Source: Helicobacteraceae bacterium (GTDB lineage Bacteria > Campylobacterota > Campylobacteria > Campylobacterales > Sulfurimonadaceae). Taken from it: 16,947 nt of DNA. A program made the translations under genes and the position numbers. Each line of letters starts with the position of its first letter. Position 1 is the stretch's first letter. Of this stretch, positions 1 through 7,361 are shown in pieces. Location: the NCBI GenBank assembly GCA_027061425.1, contig JALSUN010000276.1, positions 1-16,947 on the forward strand, given 5' to 3'. A model generated the notes under the pieces. The model had not been told where the DNA came from. It saw nothing but the letters and a program-made list of their open reading frames with translations, and ran no database searches.

Positions 1-178
1 ATGAGCCGTAGATGGAACTGAAGACCATCTGTACCACTGAGATGCCAATAGCCACTTTCATATCATAGCCCATAAGAAGCAGTGCCGGTACCAAAATAGT
101 ACCTCCACCAACACCAAAGAAGCCCGAGAGTGTTCCCACCGCTGCGCCAAGAAAAAGAAGTTCAATAATCTCGATCAT
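1..178 (-). CDS. TauE/SafE-family permease, 5' end only (cut by window edge)
   Basis: Fifty-nine codons are visible, starting at the ATG complementary to 176-178; the rest lies beyond position 1. The peptide begins MIEIIELLFLGAAVGTLSG and continues with a glycine-rich FFGVGGG turn, then a hydrophobic ILVPALLLMGY stretch and AIGISVVQM. This is the typical first repeat of the TauE/SafE (DUF81) family of inner-membrane permeases, which export sulfite, sulfoacetate or related organic anions; the substrate cannot be told here. A GGTGG ribosome binding site lies 4-5 nt upstream of the start, and a TATAAT box about 30 nt upstream gives a short leader. The gene is divergent from the diguanylate cyclase at 317. 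Family call fairly sure, substrate unknown. Confidence 0.8.
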   Translation of the reverse strand, partial: MIEIIELLFLGAAVGTLSGFFGVGGGTILVPALLLMGYDMKVAIGISVVQMVFSSIYGS

Positions 179-207
179 ATATCCACCATACCCTCTATTT
201 GCGCGCG

Positions 208-213
208 ATTATA
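208..213 (-). promoter_or_regulatory. -10 box (TATAAT) for the TauE/SafE gene
   Basis: On the minus strand this reads CGCTATAATCGC, a perfect TATAAT about 30 nt upstream of the permease start. The same 12-mer is found at the nnrS promoter (2690-2701). No clear -35 is seen, as is usual in Campylobacterota. Confidence 0.55.
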
Positions 214-290
214 GCGCACTGTCGCTTTGGAAAGGGTATGTTACCTTAGATGATATTCTTACTTAAGAATTTTTATCTTTATGCTTTTTT

Positions 291-308
291 TGTAACCTCT
301 ATGTTACA
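291..308. promoter_or_regulatory. Candidate operator, TGTAAC-N6-GTTACA
   Basis: A perfect 6+6 bp inverted repeat with a 6-bp spacer ends 9 bp before the diguanylate cyclase start codon and overlaps its candidate -10 box. The spacing resembles sites of dimeric regulators such as the Crp/Fnr superfamily, but the half-sites match no regulator I can name with confidence. Confidence 0.4.
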
Positions 309-310
309 CT
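305..310 (+). promoter_or_regulatory. Candidate -10 box (TACACT) for the diguanylate cyclase
   Basis: TACACT is followed by exactly six bases and then the ATG at 317, so transcription would start at or next to the start codon. There is no Shine-Dalgarno sequence before this ATG. The box is only a moderate match to TATAAT. Confidence 0.35.
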
Positions 311-316
311 TTAATC

Positions 317-1444
317 ATGATTAAAAATTTTGTATGTGATGCACTCTCTTCTGGTATGGGGTTTGAAAACAATGTAGCTTATCGTAGGATCATCTTAGTG
401 AATGCTCTTTTACTTTTAGCAATCAGTGCTTTCTTCTTTTTTAGTGTTTTTAATTTGTCTGTACAACAGTACACTTTGTCATGGATAGATGCTGCTGTTT
501 CCACGATCTTAGCAGTTGTATTCATCTATTTACGCATCACCAAAAACATCAAATTTACTGCACGATTGATAGTTGTGATTCTCTCTCTATTTTTTATTAC
601 ACTTACTTATATCACTGAAGGTGCACATCTTAGTCCTATGTGGACTACCCTTTTACCTGTATTTGCCATCTTATCTACAGGTAAAAAAGAGGGTTTTTAC
701 TTTTCTATACTCTTTTATGCTGTTATATTTTTTATGGCGTATCAAGGGGTTGGTGTCTGGGCAGACACCCAATGGAACAGCTTTGATCTTATACGACTTA
801 TCAGTGTCTCTTTCATCATCACCTTTCTTCTTTACTTTAATGAGTTTGCCTTGGAACGCTCTGATGACAAATTGCACGAGATCAGAGCACGCGAGCAAGA
901 TTACATTAAAAAGCTTCAAGATCTGTCCATCACCGATGCGCTTACCTCACTTTACAATAGAAGACATTTTGATGATATCGTACCAAAACTGATCTCCTTG
1001 GCCCAACGTAAAAAGCTCTACATCACCTTTTTTATCATCGACATCGATCATTTTAAGACCTACAATGACAACTATGGGCATCAAGCGGGTGATCAGGCAC
1101 TCGTTGCGGTGAGTAATGTTATAAAACAGCATATACAGCGCGATGATGACTTCGTTTTTAGACTTGGAGGTGATGAATTTGCCGGCATCGCCCTCTCTGA
1201 AAACCCTCAAAAAGTACATAGTCATGTTCAAGAGATTTGTACCAAAATAGAGACCTTGAACATTGAACACAAGTATGGCGCAACACTCAACAAACTCACC
1301 ACGAGTATCGGGATGATTAGTGTACCTTACCAAAACACCTTAGCCATCGATGATTTCTATAAAGCTGCTGACAAAAACCTCTATCAGGCAAAAAGCAGAG
1401 GCAAACACCAGTGTGTCACGACCCTGCTTCCACCTGACAAGTAG
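317..1444 (+). CDS. Membrane-anchored GGDEF diguanylate cyclase
   Basis: Predicted to make cyclic di-GMP from two GTP at the inner membrane. The 375-aa protein has six hydrophobic segments (about residues 24-44, 54-73, 82-99, 107-122, 126-147 and 158-176), a short charged linker likely to form a coiled coil, and a C-terminal GGDEF domain from about residue 200. The domain has DALTSLYNRRHF, the metal-site DIDHFKTYND motif and an intact GGDEF at 284-288. An inhibitory I-site RDDD (RxxD) sits at 275-278, five residues before GGDEF, so product inhibition is expected. No EAL domain follows, so only synthesis is predicted. The N-terminal sensor matches no named domain I can identify. The start has no Shine-Dalgarno sequence; an inverted repeat lies just upstream. 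The gene stands alone, converging on nnrS. Confidence 0.93.
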   Translation: MIKNFVCDALSSGMGFENNVAYRRIILVNALLLLAISAFFFFSVFNLSVQQYTLSWIDAAVSTILAVVFIYLRITKNIKFTARLIVVILSLFFITLTYITEGAHLSPMWTTLLPVFAILSTGKKEGFYFSILFYAVIFFMAYQGVGVWADTQWNSFDLIRLISVSFIITFLLYFNEFALERSDDKLHEIRAREQDYIKKLQDLSITDALTSLYNRRHFDDIVPKLISLAQRKKLYITFFIIDIDHFKTYNDNYGHQAGDQALVAVSNVIKQHIQRDDDFVFRLGGDEFAGIALSENPQKVHSHVQEICTKIETLNIEHKYGATLNKLTTSIGMISVPYQNTLAIDDFYKAADKNLYQAKSRGKHQCVTTLLPPDK

Positions 1445-1482
1445 TTTTTAATTACTCTGATTTATAAAATCACTAAAAGATC

Positions 1483-1505
1483 AAACAGATCTAAACTGTT
1501 TTTTT
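1483..1505 (+). terminator. Weak rho-independent terminator after the diguanylate cyclase gene
   Basis: AAACAG (1483-1488) pairs with CTGTTT (1496-1501) and merges into a run of seven T. The stem is short and AT-rich, so termination may be partial. It overlaps the nnrS stop codon on the other strand. Confidence 0.35.
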
Positions 1506-2666
1506 ATCGCCTCTGTACAATACAGGGCCAAAACGCAGACTCCAAAATATAAACAATAACAGCCATAATGTGACTGAAAGGTCAAACATCCAGAACATGT
1601 TAAACCCTGCACCCATAACTACTGATAAGAGGATTCGACCTAAAACAACAGCTTGTAAAAGGTAGAAGATCTTTAGTGTTATAGCGTCAGCATGAGGCGG
1701 TTGTCCAGAGTGTCCTAATGTAACCCGTGTACCAAAACCGATCAACATCGTGGTCACAAAGCCAAGTGCCAACATATGGACATCCATCTGCATGAAATCC
1801 AAACCGCCCAACACTTCAACAGAACGTTCTACACCACCAAATATCAAGGCGATCACCAACCAGTAAAGCGAGACATGCAATATCTGTAAAATAGCTGGAG
1901 AGCCTTTCCATGGAAGTTTCCAACGTCTTATCTCAATCAGTATCAACAGACCCAAAGCGATATCTGTAAAGATCTCTAAAAAACTGATATTAAAGTTGAT
2001 AGCAATCACTTTGAGCACTAAGGCTCCAAAAACAGTGGGTACGAACTTCTCATTTTTCTCAGCAAAAGAGTGGCTGAAGAAAGGGACCATACGCTGACCA
2101 ACAGCAAAGGTCACAAAGACCAAGTAAAGGTTGAGTGCCATAGCAACTGCACTGTCGTCTATACCCCCTAAAGCTAGCAGATACATGAAGTGGGCCAATA
2201 ATCCCATTGTAAAACCGACCAGAATCCACTTAGGATCATGGCGCATTGCCTTAGGTGTTTTAGAGTAGATCTCTCTTAATTTATAGACAATAGAGATGTT
2301 TGCCATTAACAGAACAACAACACCAGCATAGAGTAGTTCTAAGGAGAAAACAGCACCTAAAAGGAACACTACAGCACCCAGTTGCTGGAGCATCCATGTA
2401 CGTATATAATAGGATTTTGAAATAACATCACCTTGACAAAATCGTGGGAAAGTGGTAAAAATAAAGCCCGTAAAGAACTGCGTGAATACGACATAAATAA
2501 GAGAATAACTGTGAAAAAGAGCGGCATCTATCTTTAACGGAAGTATGCCTTTATACCCCAACATAAACATAGTCATCACGATTATGGCAAAAATAACACC
2601 TGAAAGAAAAAAGGGTTGATGCACTTGAGAGAGAAAATAGTTTTGAGGTTTGTCTGGTGTGAACAT
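1491..2666 (-). CDS. nnrS: NnrS family haem/copper membrane protein
   Basis: NnrS proteins are polytopic haem- and copper-containing inner-membrane proteins linked to nitric oxide and nitrosative stress tolerance, often found with denitrification genes. This 391-aa protein is almost entirely hydrophobic, with around 12 predicted membrane segments. It shows the family landmarks: HQPFFLSG near the N terminus (H16), H52 at the start of the second segment, GQRMVPFF at 190-197, and the highly characteristic C-terminal stretch from HMLALGF (H297) to TRVTLGHSGQP (H319). These histidines are likely metal ligands. No nitric oxide reductase or regulator gene is next to it here. It has its own promoter (TATAAT at 2693-2698) inside a long inverted repeat. 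Family call strong; the exact biochemical role of NnrS is not settled. Confidence 0.9.
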   Translation of the reverse strand: MFTPDKPQNYFLSQVHQPFFLSGVIFAIIVMTMFMLGYKGILPLKIDAALFHSYSLIYVVFTQFFTGFIFTTFPRFCQGDVISKSYYIRTWMLQQLGAVVFLLGAVFSLELLYAGVVVLLMANISIVYKLREIYSKTPKAMRHDPKWILVGFTMGLLAHFMYLLALGGIDDSAVAMALNLYLVFVTFAVGQRMVPFFSHSFAEKNEKFVPTVFGALVLKVIAINFNISFLEIFTDIALGLLILIEIRRWKLPWKGSPAILQILHVSLYWLVIALIFGGVERSVEVLGGLDFMQMDVHMLALGFVTTMLIGFGTRVTLGHSGQPPHADAITLKIFYLLQAVVLGRILLSVVMGAGFNMFWMFDLSVTLWLLLFIFWSLRFGPVLYRGDKKTV

Positions 2667-2670
2667 AGTA

Positions 2671-2706
2671 CTATCCGCTAATAATTTTTGCGATTATAGC
2701 GGATAG
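2671..2706. promoter_or_regulatory. Long inverted repeat over the nnrS promoter (candidate operator)
   Basis: CTATCCGCTA (2671-2680) is the exact reverse complement of TAGCGGATAG (2697-2706). Allowing one extra A in the left arm, the symmetry extends to 14 bp per arm, with only 7 bp between. The right arm contains the -10 box and the left arm lies in the short 5' leader, so it is more likely a protein binding site on DNA than an RNA hairpin. Confidence 0.5.
2693..2698 (-). promoter_or_regulatory. -10 box (TATAAT) for nnrS
   Basis: A perfect TATAAT in the context CGCTATAATCGC on the minus strand, 27 nt before the nnrS start codon. It gives a predicted transcription start near 2686. Confidence 0.55.
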
Positions 2707-2763
2707 AGTGTATATTTTTATTGTCCCTGGGCAAGAAAAAGCTTGGAATCTTTACCATAGCTG

Positions 2764-4230
2764 TCAGAAACCGACATTAGTTGCCTGAAAACGCATATGT
2801 GTATTGCTCACATCATACTGCACACCCAGACGAAGATCCGACACATCTGCCCATGTCACCGCTGGTGTTGTCATATCGATACGGTCATACTTTTCATTGA
2901 AACTGAGTGCATACTCATGTCCCGCAGCGCCATTACTCGCCAGCCACATACCTGCATTGATATCACGAAGCATCGATGAAAACGAAGTAAAATCCTCGAT
3001 ACCACGGTACCTTCCGCTACGCGGATTGTACAGATACCATTTGACATCGGCATAATCTATAAATTTGCCATTTTGATGCAGCGTAAATTCGGGAACCGGC
3101 AGCAGAAGTTCACCATTTTTCGTCGGAAGATTATAGTTGAGTTCATACTGTGCTACGCTCGTGTTGACATCACCATCTTGCAACTGTAAGGTAAAGAGGC
3201 CCATCGGAAGCTCCGGATTCTGGGCCAGCATACTTGTCGACTCACCTCTGAAAAAGGTTAGTTTTCCGCCCGAACTGCTGGTGTCTCTAAAGTAAGAGAT
3301 GACAAAGCTTCCCTGAACGGCACAGGCCAGATAGGGTGCAGGATCATAATTTTCGTCCGGTACCATGTCGCTGCTCATCAAAATACCAACGTAGTCTTGG
3401 GTGTCGGTAAAGAGCTTTATGCTACTCTCAGGATACTTCAACCCTACTTTAACAGCATTATCACAGATGTTTCCGCCATTTTGTGCCAGTAATGTCTCCG
3501 GACCGAACTCAAACTCCATCATAAACCCATGATACTGGTTTGCCAACACAGGCACACCAGGTTCAAGTTTTGGCACCGCCACCGAAACGATATGCATGAC
3601 CTCATTGATCTGAGCCTGATCACTCTTGGCATAATTGTTGCGATAGCTGTTCGCCACTGCCTTGAAGGCGTCATCCGACTTTGAAATATCACCCAGCTGG
3701 TCCAGAGAAAAAATAAACTTATCAGCCAGTTCACTTACATTATCTTCACTACTGGCCTCATCGGTCGCGCTTTTATACGCGATCTTTCCAAAATCGACAT
3801 CCGTTTTCGGAAAAAATGTGATCAGTGAATCATTACTGTCCGTGCTCATCGGCACACTTAGAAAATTGTAGTTTCCGTTGCCTTTGTCCAGAAGAACGAT
3901 CCATCCATATTCTTTTATGATCTCAGCGGTAAAAGTACCATCACTTTTTATATCAAGTGGTACTGCCGCATCCATCATGATCCGGTCACTCGTTATCGGG
4001 ATGGCGATGGAGTTTTGGATCGTATCGTAACTGCTGCTTGCCTGAAGCGGAGTCACCACCCGTTTGTACCACGGCGGCTGATAATAGGCATAGCTGTTGC
4101 CAAAGTCACCGGAAAGTCTGACCCCTGTATCACCACCTCCATTTTCCTTTTCGTCACTGCTACTACAGCCTACTGTCAGAGCACTGAGCATCAGTGCCGC
4201 TATTGCAGATATATAAAACTGTTTCATCAT
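2764..4230 (-). CDS. Large predicted lipoprotein of unknown function
   Basis: I do not recognise this family. The 488-aa protein begins with a lipoprotein signal peptide: a short positive end, a hydrophobic core (YISAIAALMLSALTV) and the lipobox-like TVGC, with the acylated cysteine at residue 22. A Ser/Asp/Glu/Gly-rich linker follows (SSSDEKENGGGDTG), typical of an exported, membrane-tethered protein. The rest has no membrane segment and is rich in Asp, Tyr, Phe and Ser in beta-like alternation. Two ATG codons are adjacent; the second (4227) is 7 nt from the AGAGG ribosome binding site and may be the true start, the first only 4 nt. A TATAAT at 4275-4280 fits as its promoter. It appears to be a single-gene unit facing the nnrS promoter. 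Location (periplasmic or outer-membrane side) is inferred from the lipobox; function unknown. Confidence 0.8.
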   Translation of the reverse strand: MMKQFYISAIAALMLSALTVGCSSSDEKENGGGDTGVRLSGDFGNSYAYYQPPWYKRVVTPLQASSSYDTIQNSIAIPITSDRIMMDAAVPLDIKSDGTFTAEIIKEYGWIVLLDKGNGNYNFLSVPMSTDSNDSLITFFPKTDVDFGKIAYKSATDEASSEDNVSELADKFIFSLDQLGDISKSDDAFKAVANSYRNNYAKSDQAQINEVMHIVSVAVPKLEPGVPVLANQYHGFMMEFEFGPETLLAQNGGNICDNAVKVGLKYPESSIKLFTDTQDYVGILMSSDMVPDENYDPAPYLACAVQGSFVISYFRDTSSSGGKLTFFRGESTSMLAQNPELPMGLFTLQLQDGDVNTSVAQYELNYNLPTKNGELLLPVPEFTLHQNGKFIDYADVKWYLYNPRSGRYRGIEDFTSFSSMLRDINAGMWLASNGAAGHEYALSFNEKYDRIDMTTPAVTWADVSDLRLGVQYDVSNTHMRFQATNVGF

Positions 4231-4274
4231 CCTACCTCTTTATAAAAAAATTTAGAGAATCTCCTACTTCTATT

Positions 4275-4280
4275 ATTATA
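4275..4280 (-). promoter_or_regulatory. -10 box (TATAAT) for the lipoprotein gene
   Basis: A perfect TATAAT on the minus strand lies 44 nt upstream of the lipoprotein start, leaving a leader of about 38 nt with an AGAGG site. The flanking DNA is very AT-rich, which lowers the weight of the match. Confidence 0.4.
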
Positions 4281-4357
4281 TATCACGTGCGTTCCAAAAA
4301 CGTTGCAAAACAACTTTTATACATCACCTCCTCAAACAACACCTCACTCTTACAACA

Positions 4358-4374
4358 ATACGAAAAGGTCGTAT
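4358..4374. repeat. Short inverted repeat ATACGA-N5-TCGTAT upstream of the lipoprotein gene
   Basis: A perfect 6-bp inverted repeat with a 5-bp spacer lies in the 285-bp gap between the lipoprotein gene and the next gene. No T-run follows, so it is not a terminator. It may be an operator about 80 bp upstream of the lipoprotein -10 box, or chance. The rest of the gap (4231-4515) shows no convincing gene. Confidence 0.25.
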
Positions 4375-4515
4375 AGATAAAGACGACATAGATCAAATGC
4401 AGCTGTGAAAAAGTGCTACTTCGACCTGAAAGTACAAGATGCCATGACGATATTGACATAAACAACTTTCAGACATCAATCTTAAACAGTACTAAATATT
4501 ATTTTGAAGTACCTC

Positions 4516-4923
4516 TTAGGCATACTTTGTACAGAGTTGATCTTCATCAAGTTCATAAACATCTCGTATGACCTGCTTGGCTTCATTAAAAGAGATATAA
4601 CCGATATCTTTACTCACTTTAACATTACCAAAAAGTCCTAAAAAGCCTTTTTTAGCACGAACATCAAAGGCTATAGAGACCTTATCTTTTTCAACAACAT
4701 AGATGTTTAACACCGCATAGATGTTAGAGGGGTCACCTTTATAGATGTTCATACCACCACTCTCATCATATTTTTCAAAAGCCTCAAGCTCTTGAGCCCA
4801 AGGGTATCGGTCAAAATATTCTACAGCAGTTTTATAGGTCGCATTGTCTTCACTATATTCTATATAGTCACTACCATCCTCGTTGAGATAGTTGTTATAA
4901 AGGCTTACAGGTTTTAAGGGCAT
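4516..4923 (-). CDS. Hypothetical small acidic protein
   Basis: I do not recognise this family. The 135-aa product is acidic and soluble, without signal peptide or membrane segment. It begins MPLKPVSLYNNYLNEDGSD, is rich in Tyr, Asp and Glu, and has a beta-like middle (IYAVLNIYVVEKDKVSIAFDV) followed by a GFLGLFG loop and a helical, charged C terminus. The reading frame looks real: a GGAG site sits 6 nt before the ATG and a plausible -10 box (TATTAT, 4947-4952) gives a short leader. It is divergent from the cardiolipin synthase unit and shares its 105-bp promoter region. A cytoplasmic location is inferred from the lack of export signals. Confidence 0.72.
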   Translation of the reverse strand: MPLKPVSLYNNYLNEDGSDYIEYSEDNATYKTAVEYFDRYPWAQELEAFEKYDESGGMNIYKGDPSNIYAVLNIYVVEKDKVSIAFDVRAKKGFLGLFGNVKVSKDIGYISFNEAKQVIRDVYELDEDQLCTKYA

Positions 4924-4946
4924 CTTTTCTCCAAAATGATTTTCGC

Positions 4947-4952
4947 ATAATA
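4947..4952 (-). promoter_or_regulatory. Candidate -10 box (TATTAT) for the 135-aa protein gene
   Basis: TATTAT followed by GCG on the minus strand, 24 nt upstream of the start codon; a GGAG ribosome binding site lies between. No distinct -35 was found. Confidence 0.4.
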
Positions 4953-5016
4953 TAACATTAAATAATTATTTTACAACTTATATTTTTGAGTATCTCTCCT
5001 TTTACCAAAACTGCGC

Positions 5017-5022
5017 TACTAT
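5017..5022 (+). promoter_or_regulatory. Candidate -10 box (TACTAT) for the cardiolipin synthase unit
   Basis: The context GCTACTATC resembles the CGCTATAATCGC boxes elsewhere in the window. The box ends exactly six bases before the ATG at 5029, so the transcript may begin at the start codon (leaderless). Confidence 0.4.
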
Positions 5023-5028
5023 CTACTT

Positions 5029-5211
5029 ATGAAAGAGATATACGGCAGTCTTATTATGTTTTTTTACTTTTTGAAATGGCCTGTGTTTTTAGGTCTTCCT
5101 ATACTGCATTTTGCTTATGGACTTCATGCCACCTATTTTCTCATTGCCTTTTGGACACTTTGTCTGATCCTTATTATTAAAGACTTTTGGATGATGTTTC
5201 GTGCCAAATGA
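5029..5211 (+). CDS. Small two-helix membrane protein upstream of cardiolipin synthase
   Basis: A 60-aa, very hydrophobic peptide with two likely membrane helices (about residues 6-28 and 34-53) and a basic end (MMFRAK). I do not recognise a family. Its last 11 bases overlap the GTG start of the cardiolipin synthase gene, so translation of the two is probably coupled and they share one transcript. No Shine-Dalgarno sequence precedes the ATG, and the candidate -10 box is six bases upstream, which fits a leaderless message. An in-frame ATG at codon 10 is an alternative start but also has no ribosome binding site. It may partner the synthase in the membrane or serve mainly to couple its translation. 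It is supported by overlap, hydrophobic pattern and position rather than by homology. Confidence 0.6.
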   Translation: MKEIYGSLIMFFYFLKWPVFLGLPILHFAYGLHATYFLIAFWTLCLILIIKDFWMMFRAK

Positions 5212-6592
5212 GATATTAGACTTTCTTTTTATACATGGTATCTTTATTGTTGGTGAGAGCTTTATTGTTATAACACTTCTTCATATGCTCTATCAACGGC
5301 GTACACCCACAAGTATGATCTCCTGGCTTCTTTTTATGATAGCCGTCCCCTATATCGCTATTATCTTTTACTTCTTTATTGGCACACGTAAACAGCCTAC
5401 CAAAGAGGACAAGTCCCCCCTACACTTTAGAGGATATGGAGAGAGACCTGTGCAGGTCAACCCTATAGATGGCATTTTACGGGCAAATGGTATCCCCGGT
5501 GTTACTGTGCACAACAGTTTCCACCTCATTACAGAGAGCATAGAGGCTTTTGTTACCTTAATGCGTGAGATAAGCAAGGCTGAAAAAAGTATCAGTCTCT
5601 CTACCTATGTCTTTAAAAATGATGCTACAACGCAGAAGATTTTAGATGCATTGACCCTAAAAGCCGCTCAAGGTGTTCAGGTTCGTCTACTCATAGACTC
5701 CCTTGGCTCTTACAAGCTATACTTTTTTCAAAAAAAATTACAAGCCTTGAGAGATGCAGGAGGTGAGGTGCACTTTTTTATGCCGTTACTACGTCTTCCT
5801 TATAAAAACTACATCAACCTCAGAAACCATCGCAAGATCTATCTTTTTGATGAGCGTACCCTGCTCTCTGGAGGGATGAATCTCTCGGATGAGTATATGG
5901 GAGCACAAAAACGTTCTGATCAGTGGGAAGACATACTCTTTCTCACTCAAGGCGAAGCCACCTATGCTTATGCTCAAATTTTTGAAGATGATTGGGCCTA
6001 TGCTACAGACAAAGAGTTACGCATAGCACAAAAGCCCACTCGAGTAGAAGAAGGAGATGCCTACATACAGGTCGTTCCCTCAGGTCCAGACATCAAAGGC
6101 GATGCACTTTTTGAGGCACTCATCAGTGCTATACACTCTGCACAAGAGCGCATTTGGATCGTTACGCCCTACTTTGTTCCCGATGCAACGCTACTTTATG
6201 CGCTTAAGATAGCACGGCACAAAGGAGTCGATGTCAAGCTCATCACACCCAAGTCCTCTAATCATATGATCGCTGACTTGAGTCGTAGCTCTTATATGCG
6301 TGAACTCGCAGAAAACAATATAGACTTGGCACTTTATAAAGGCAATATGCTCCATGCAAAGGCCATCTTGTTTGATGATAAAGCAGTGATGATAGGTTCT
6401 GTCAACATAGACAACCGCTCACTCCTTCTCAACTATGAGGTGGTCAGTTTTGCCTATTCAGAAGATATTATCCATGAGATGCAAACATGGATGCAGACTT
6501 TTATGGATAATGCAGACACCACCATGCCTCGAGCATCAAATGTAAGACGCATCATAGAAAACTTCATGCGTGTTCTAGCACCTCAACTCTAA
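5201..6592 (+). CDS. cls: Cardiolipin synthase, phospholipase D superfamily (ClsA type)
   Basis: Predicted to form cardiolipin in the inner membrane by transferring a phosphatidyl group between two phosphatidylglycerol molecules, releasing glycerol. The 463-aa protein has the ClsA layout: two N-terminal membrane helices (about residues 9-30 and 39-61) and two phospholipase D catalytic motifs. These are HRKIYLFD (His at 210) followed by GGMN, and HAKAILFD (His at 385) followed by GSVNIDNRS. Both HxKxxxxD motifs are complete, so the enzyme should be active. Length is close to the usual 480 or so. The start is GTG at 5201, overlapping the preceding small gene by 11 bp; no ATG or strong ribosome binding site fits better, which again suggests coupled translation. 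The EEP gene follows after one base. Confidence 0.93.
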   Translation: MPNEILDFLFIHGIFIVGESFIVITLLHMLYQRRTPTSMISWLLFMIAVPYIAIIFYFFIGTRKQPTKEDKSPLHFRGYGERPVQVNPIDGILRANGIPGVTVHNSFHLITESIEAFVTLMREISKAEKSISLSTYVFKNDATTQKILDALTLKAAQGVQVRLLIDSLGSYKLYFFQKKLQALRDAGGEVHFFMPLLRLPYKNYINLRNHRKIYLFDERTLLSGGMNLSDEYMGAQKRSDQWEDILFLTQGEATYAYAQIFEDDWAYATDKELRIAQKPTRVEEGDAYIQVVPSGPDIKGDALFEALISAIHSAQERIWIVTPYFVPDATLLYALKIARHKGVDVKLITPKSSNHMIADLSRSSYMRELAENNIDLALYKGNMLHAKAILFDDKAVMIGSVNIDNRSLLLNYEVVSFAYSEDIIHEMQTWMQTFMDNADTTMPRASNVRRIIENFMRVLAPQL

Positions 6593-6593
6593 A

Positions 6594-7349
6594 ATGTTCG
6601 CACCTCAGCACCATCCCCAACAGCTGATGCATCAAAAAAAGTATCTAGATGCCACCTTCTCTATTATGGTGTGGAATGTTCATAAAGAGAACCAAAAAAG
6701 CACGTTTCAAAAGAGGCTTCAAGAGTTACTCCATAGCCATCCCTCTGACCTGCTACTGTTTCAAGAGTACAAACACCCCAAAACTTATCCCTGTTCTCTC
6801 CACGGTTACTCCTATGCCCACGCAACAAACATAGAGACCAAACGAGACTTTTATGGCGTCATCACCGCCTCAAAGGTTGGTTTTGAGAGTATTAAAAGAG
6901 AACAGACAGATACTAAAGAGTTTGCTAACATCGCAACCCATAAAAGTCTGCTCATCACTACCCATACACTGCCAAACAACAAGCTCCTACTCCTTGTCAA
7001 CCTCCATGCCATAAACTTTGTTTCACTGAAAAGCTTTAATAGAGAACTCGACACCATCACAACCCTACTTTTAGAGTACAAAGGGGCGATGATCATAGGA
7101 GGAGACTTTAACAACTGGAGTTTCCAACGCATTAAAGTACTTGAAAAATTTCAAAAATCCTTAGGACTGCATAAGGCGCAGATCAACGAATCACACCACA
7201 TCAAAACTGTTTTTTCCAAACATCTTGACCACATCTTTTATCGTGGAGTCACCTTAGTCCAAGCCCAGGCTATTGACACTAAAAAAGTCTCTGATCATAA
7301 TCCTATTTATGCTAGTTTTAGTGTTGAGAATAATGATTTAGTCATCTAG
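6594..7349 (+). CDS. Endonuclease/exonuclease/phosphatase (EEP) family hydrolase
   Basis: Members of this metal-dependent superfamily cleave phosphodiester or phosphomonoester bonds in nucleic acids, inositol phosphates or lipids; the substrate cannot be read here. The 251-aa protein keeps the main active-site blocks: WNVHKE (Asn28), LLLFQEY (metal-ligand Glu58), LVNLHAINF (His138), GGDFNNW (Asp171, Asn173), LDHIFYRG (Asp212) and the C-terminal SDHNP (Asp234, His235). There is no signal peptide or membrane helix, so it is probably cytoplasmic. It starts one base after the cardiolipin synthase stop codon without an evident ribosome binding site and so belongs to the same transcript. That context makes a phospholipid-related substrate possible, but that is inference. 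Internal ATG codons at residues 12 and 25 are less likely starts; the one at 25 would lose residues just before the first motif. Confidence 0.88.
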   Translation: MFAPQHHPQQLMHQKKYLDATFSIMVWNVHKENQKSTFQKRLQELLHSHPSDLLLFQEYKHPKTYPCSLHGYSYAHATNIETKRDFYGVITASKVGFESIKREQTDTKEFANIATHKSLLITTHTLPNNKLLLLVNLHAINFVSLKSFNRELDTITTLLLEYKGAMIIGGDFNNWSFQRIKVLEKFQKSLGLHKAQINESHHIKTVFSKHLDHIFYRGVTLVQAQAIDTKKVSDHNPIYASFSVENNDLVI

Positions 7350-7361
7350 AGGTTAAGCGCC

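Noticed and set aside
4283..4465. 60-aa minus-strand reading frame upstream of the lipoprotein gene
   Set aside because: No ribosome binding site, unconvincing composition, and it overlaps the lipoprotein gene's presumed promoter region.
4986..5180. 64-aa plus-strand reading frame overlapping the small membrane protein gene
   Set aside because: A different frame from the gene that overlaps the cardiolipin synthase start; no ribosome binding site and less coherent hydrophobic pattern.
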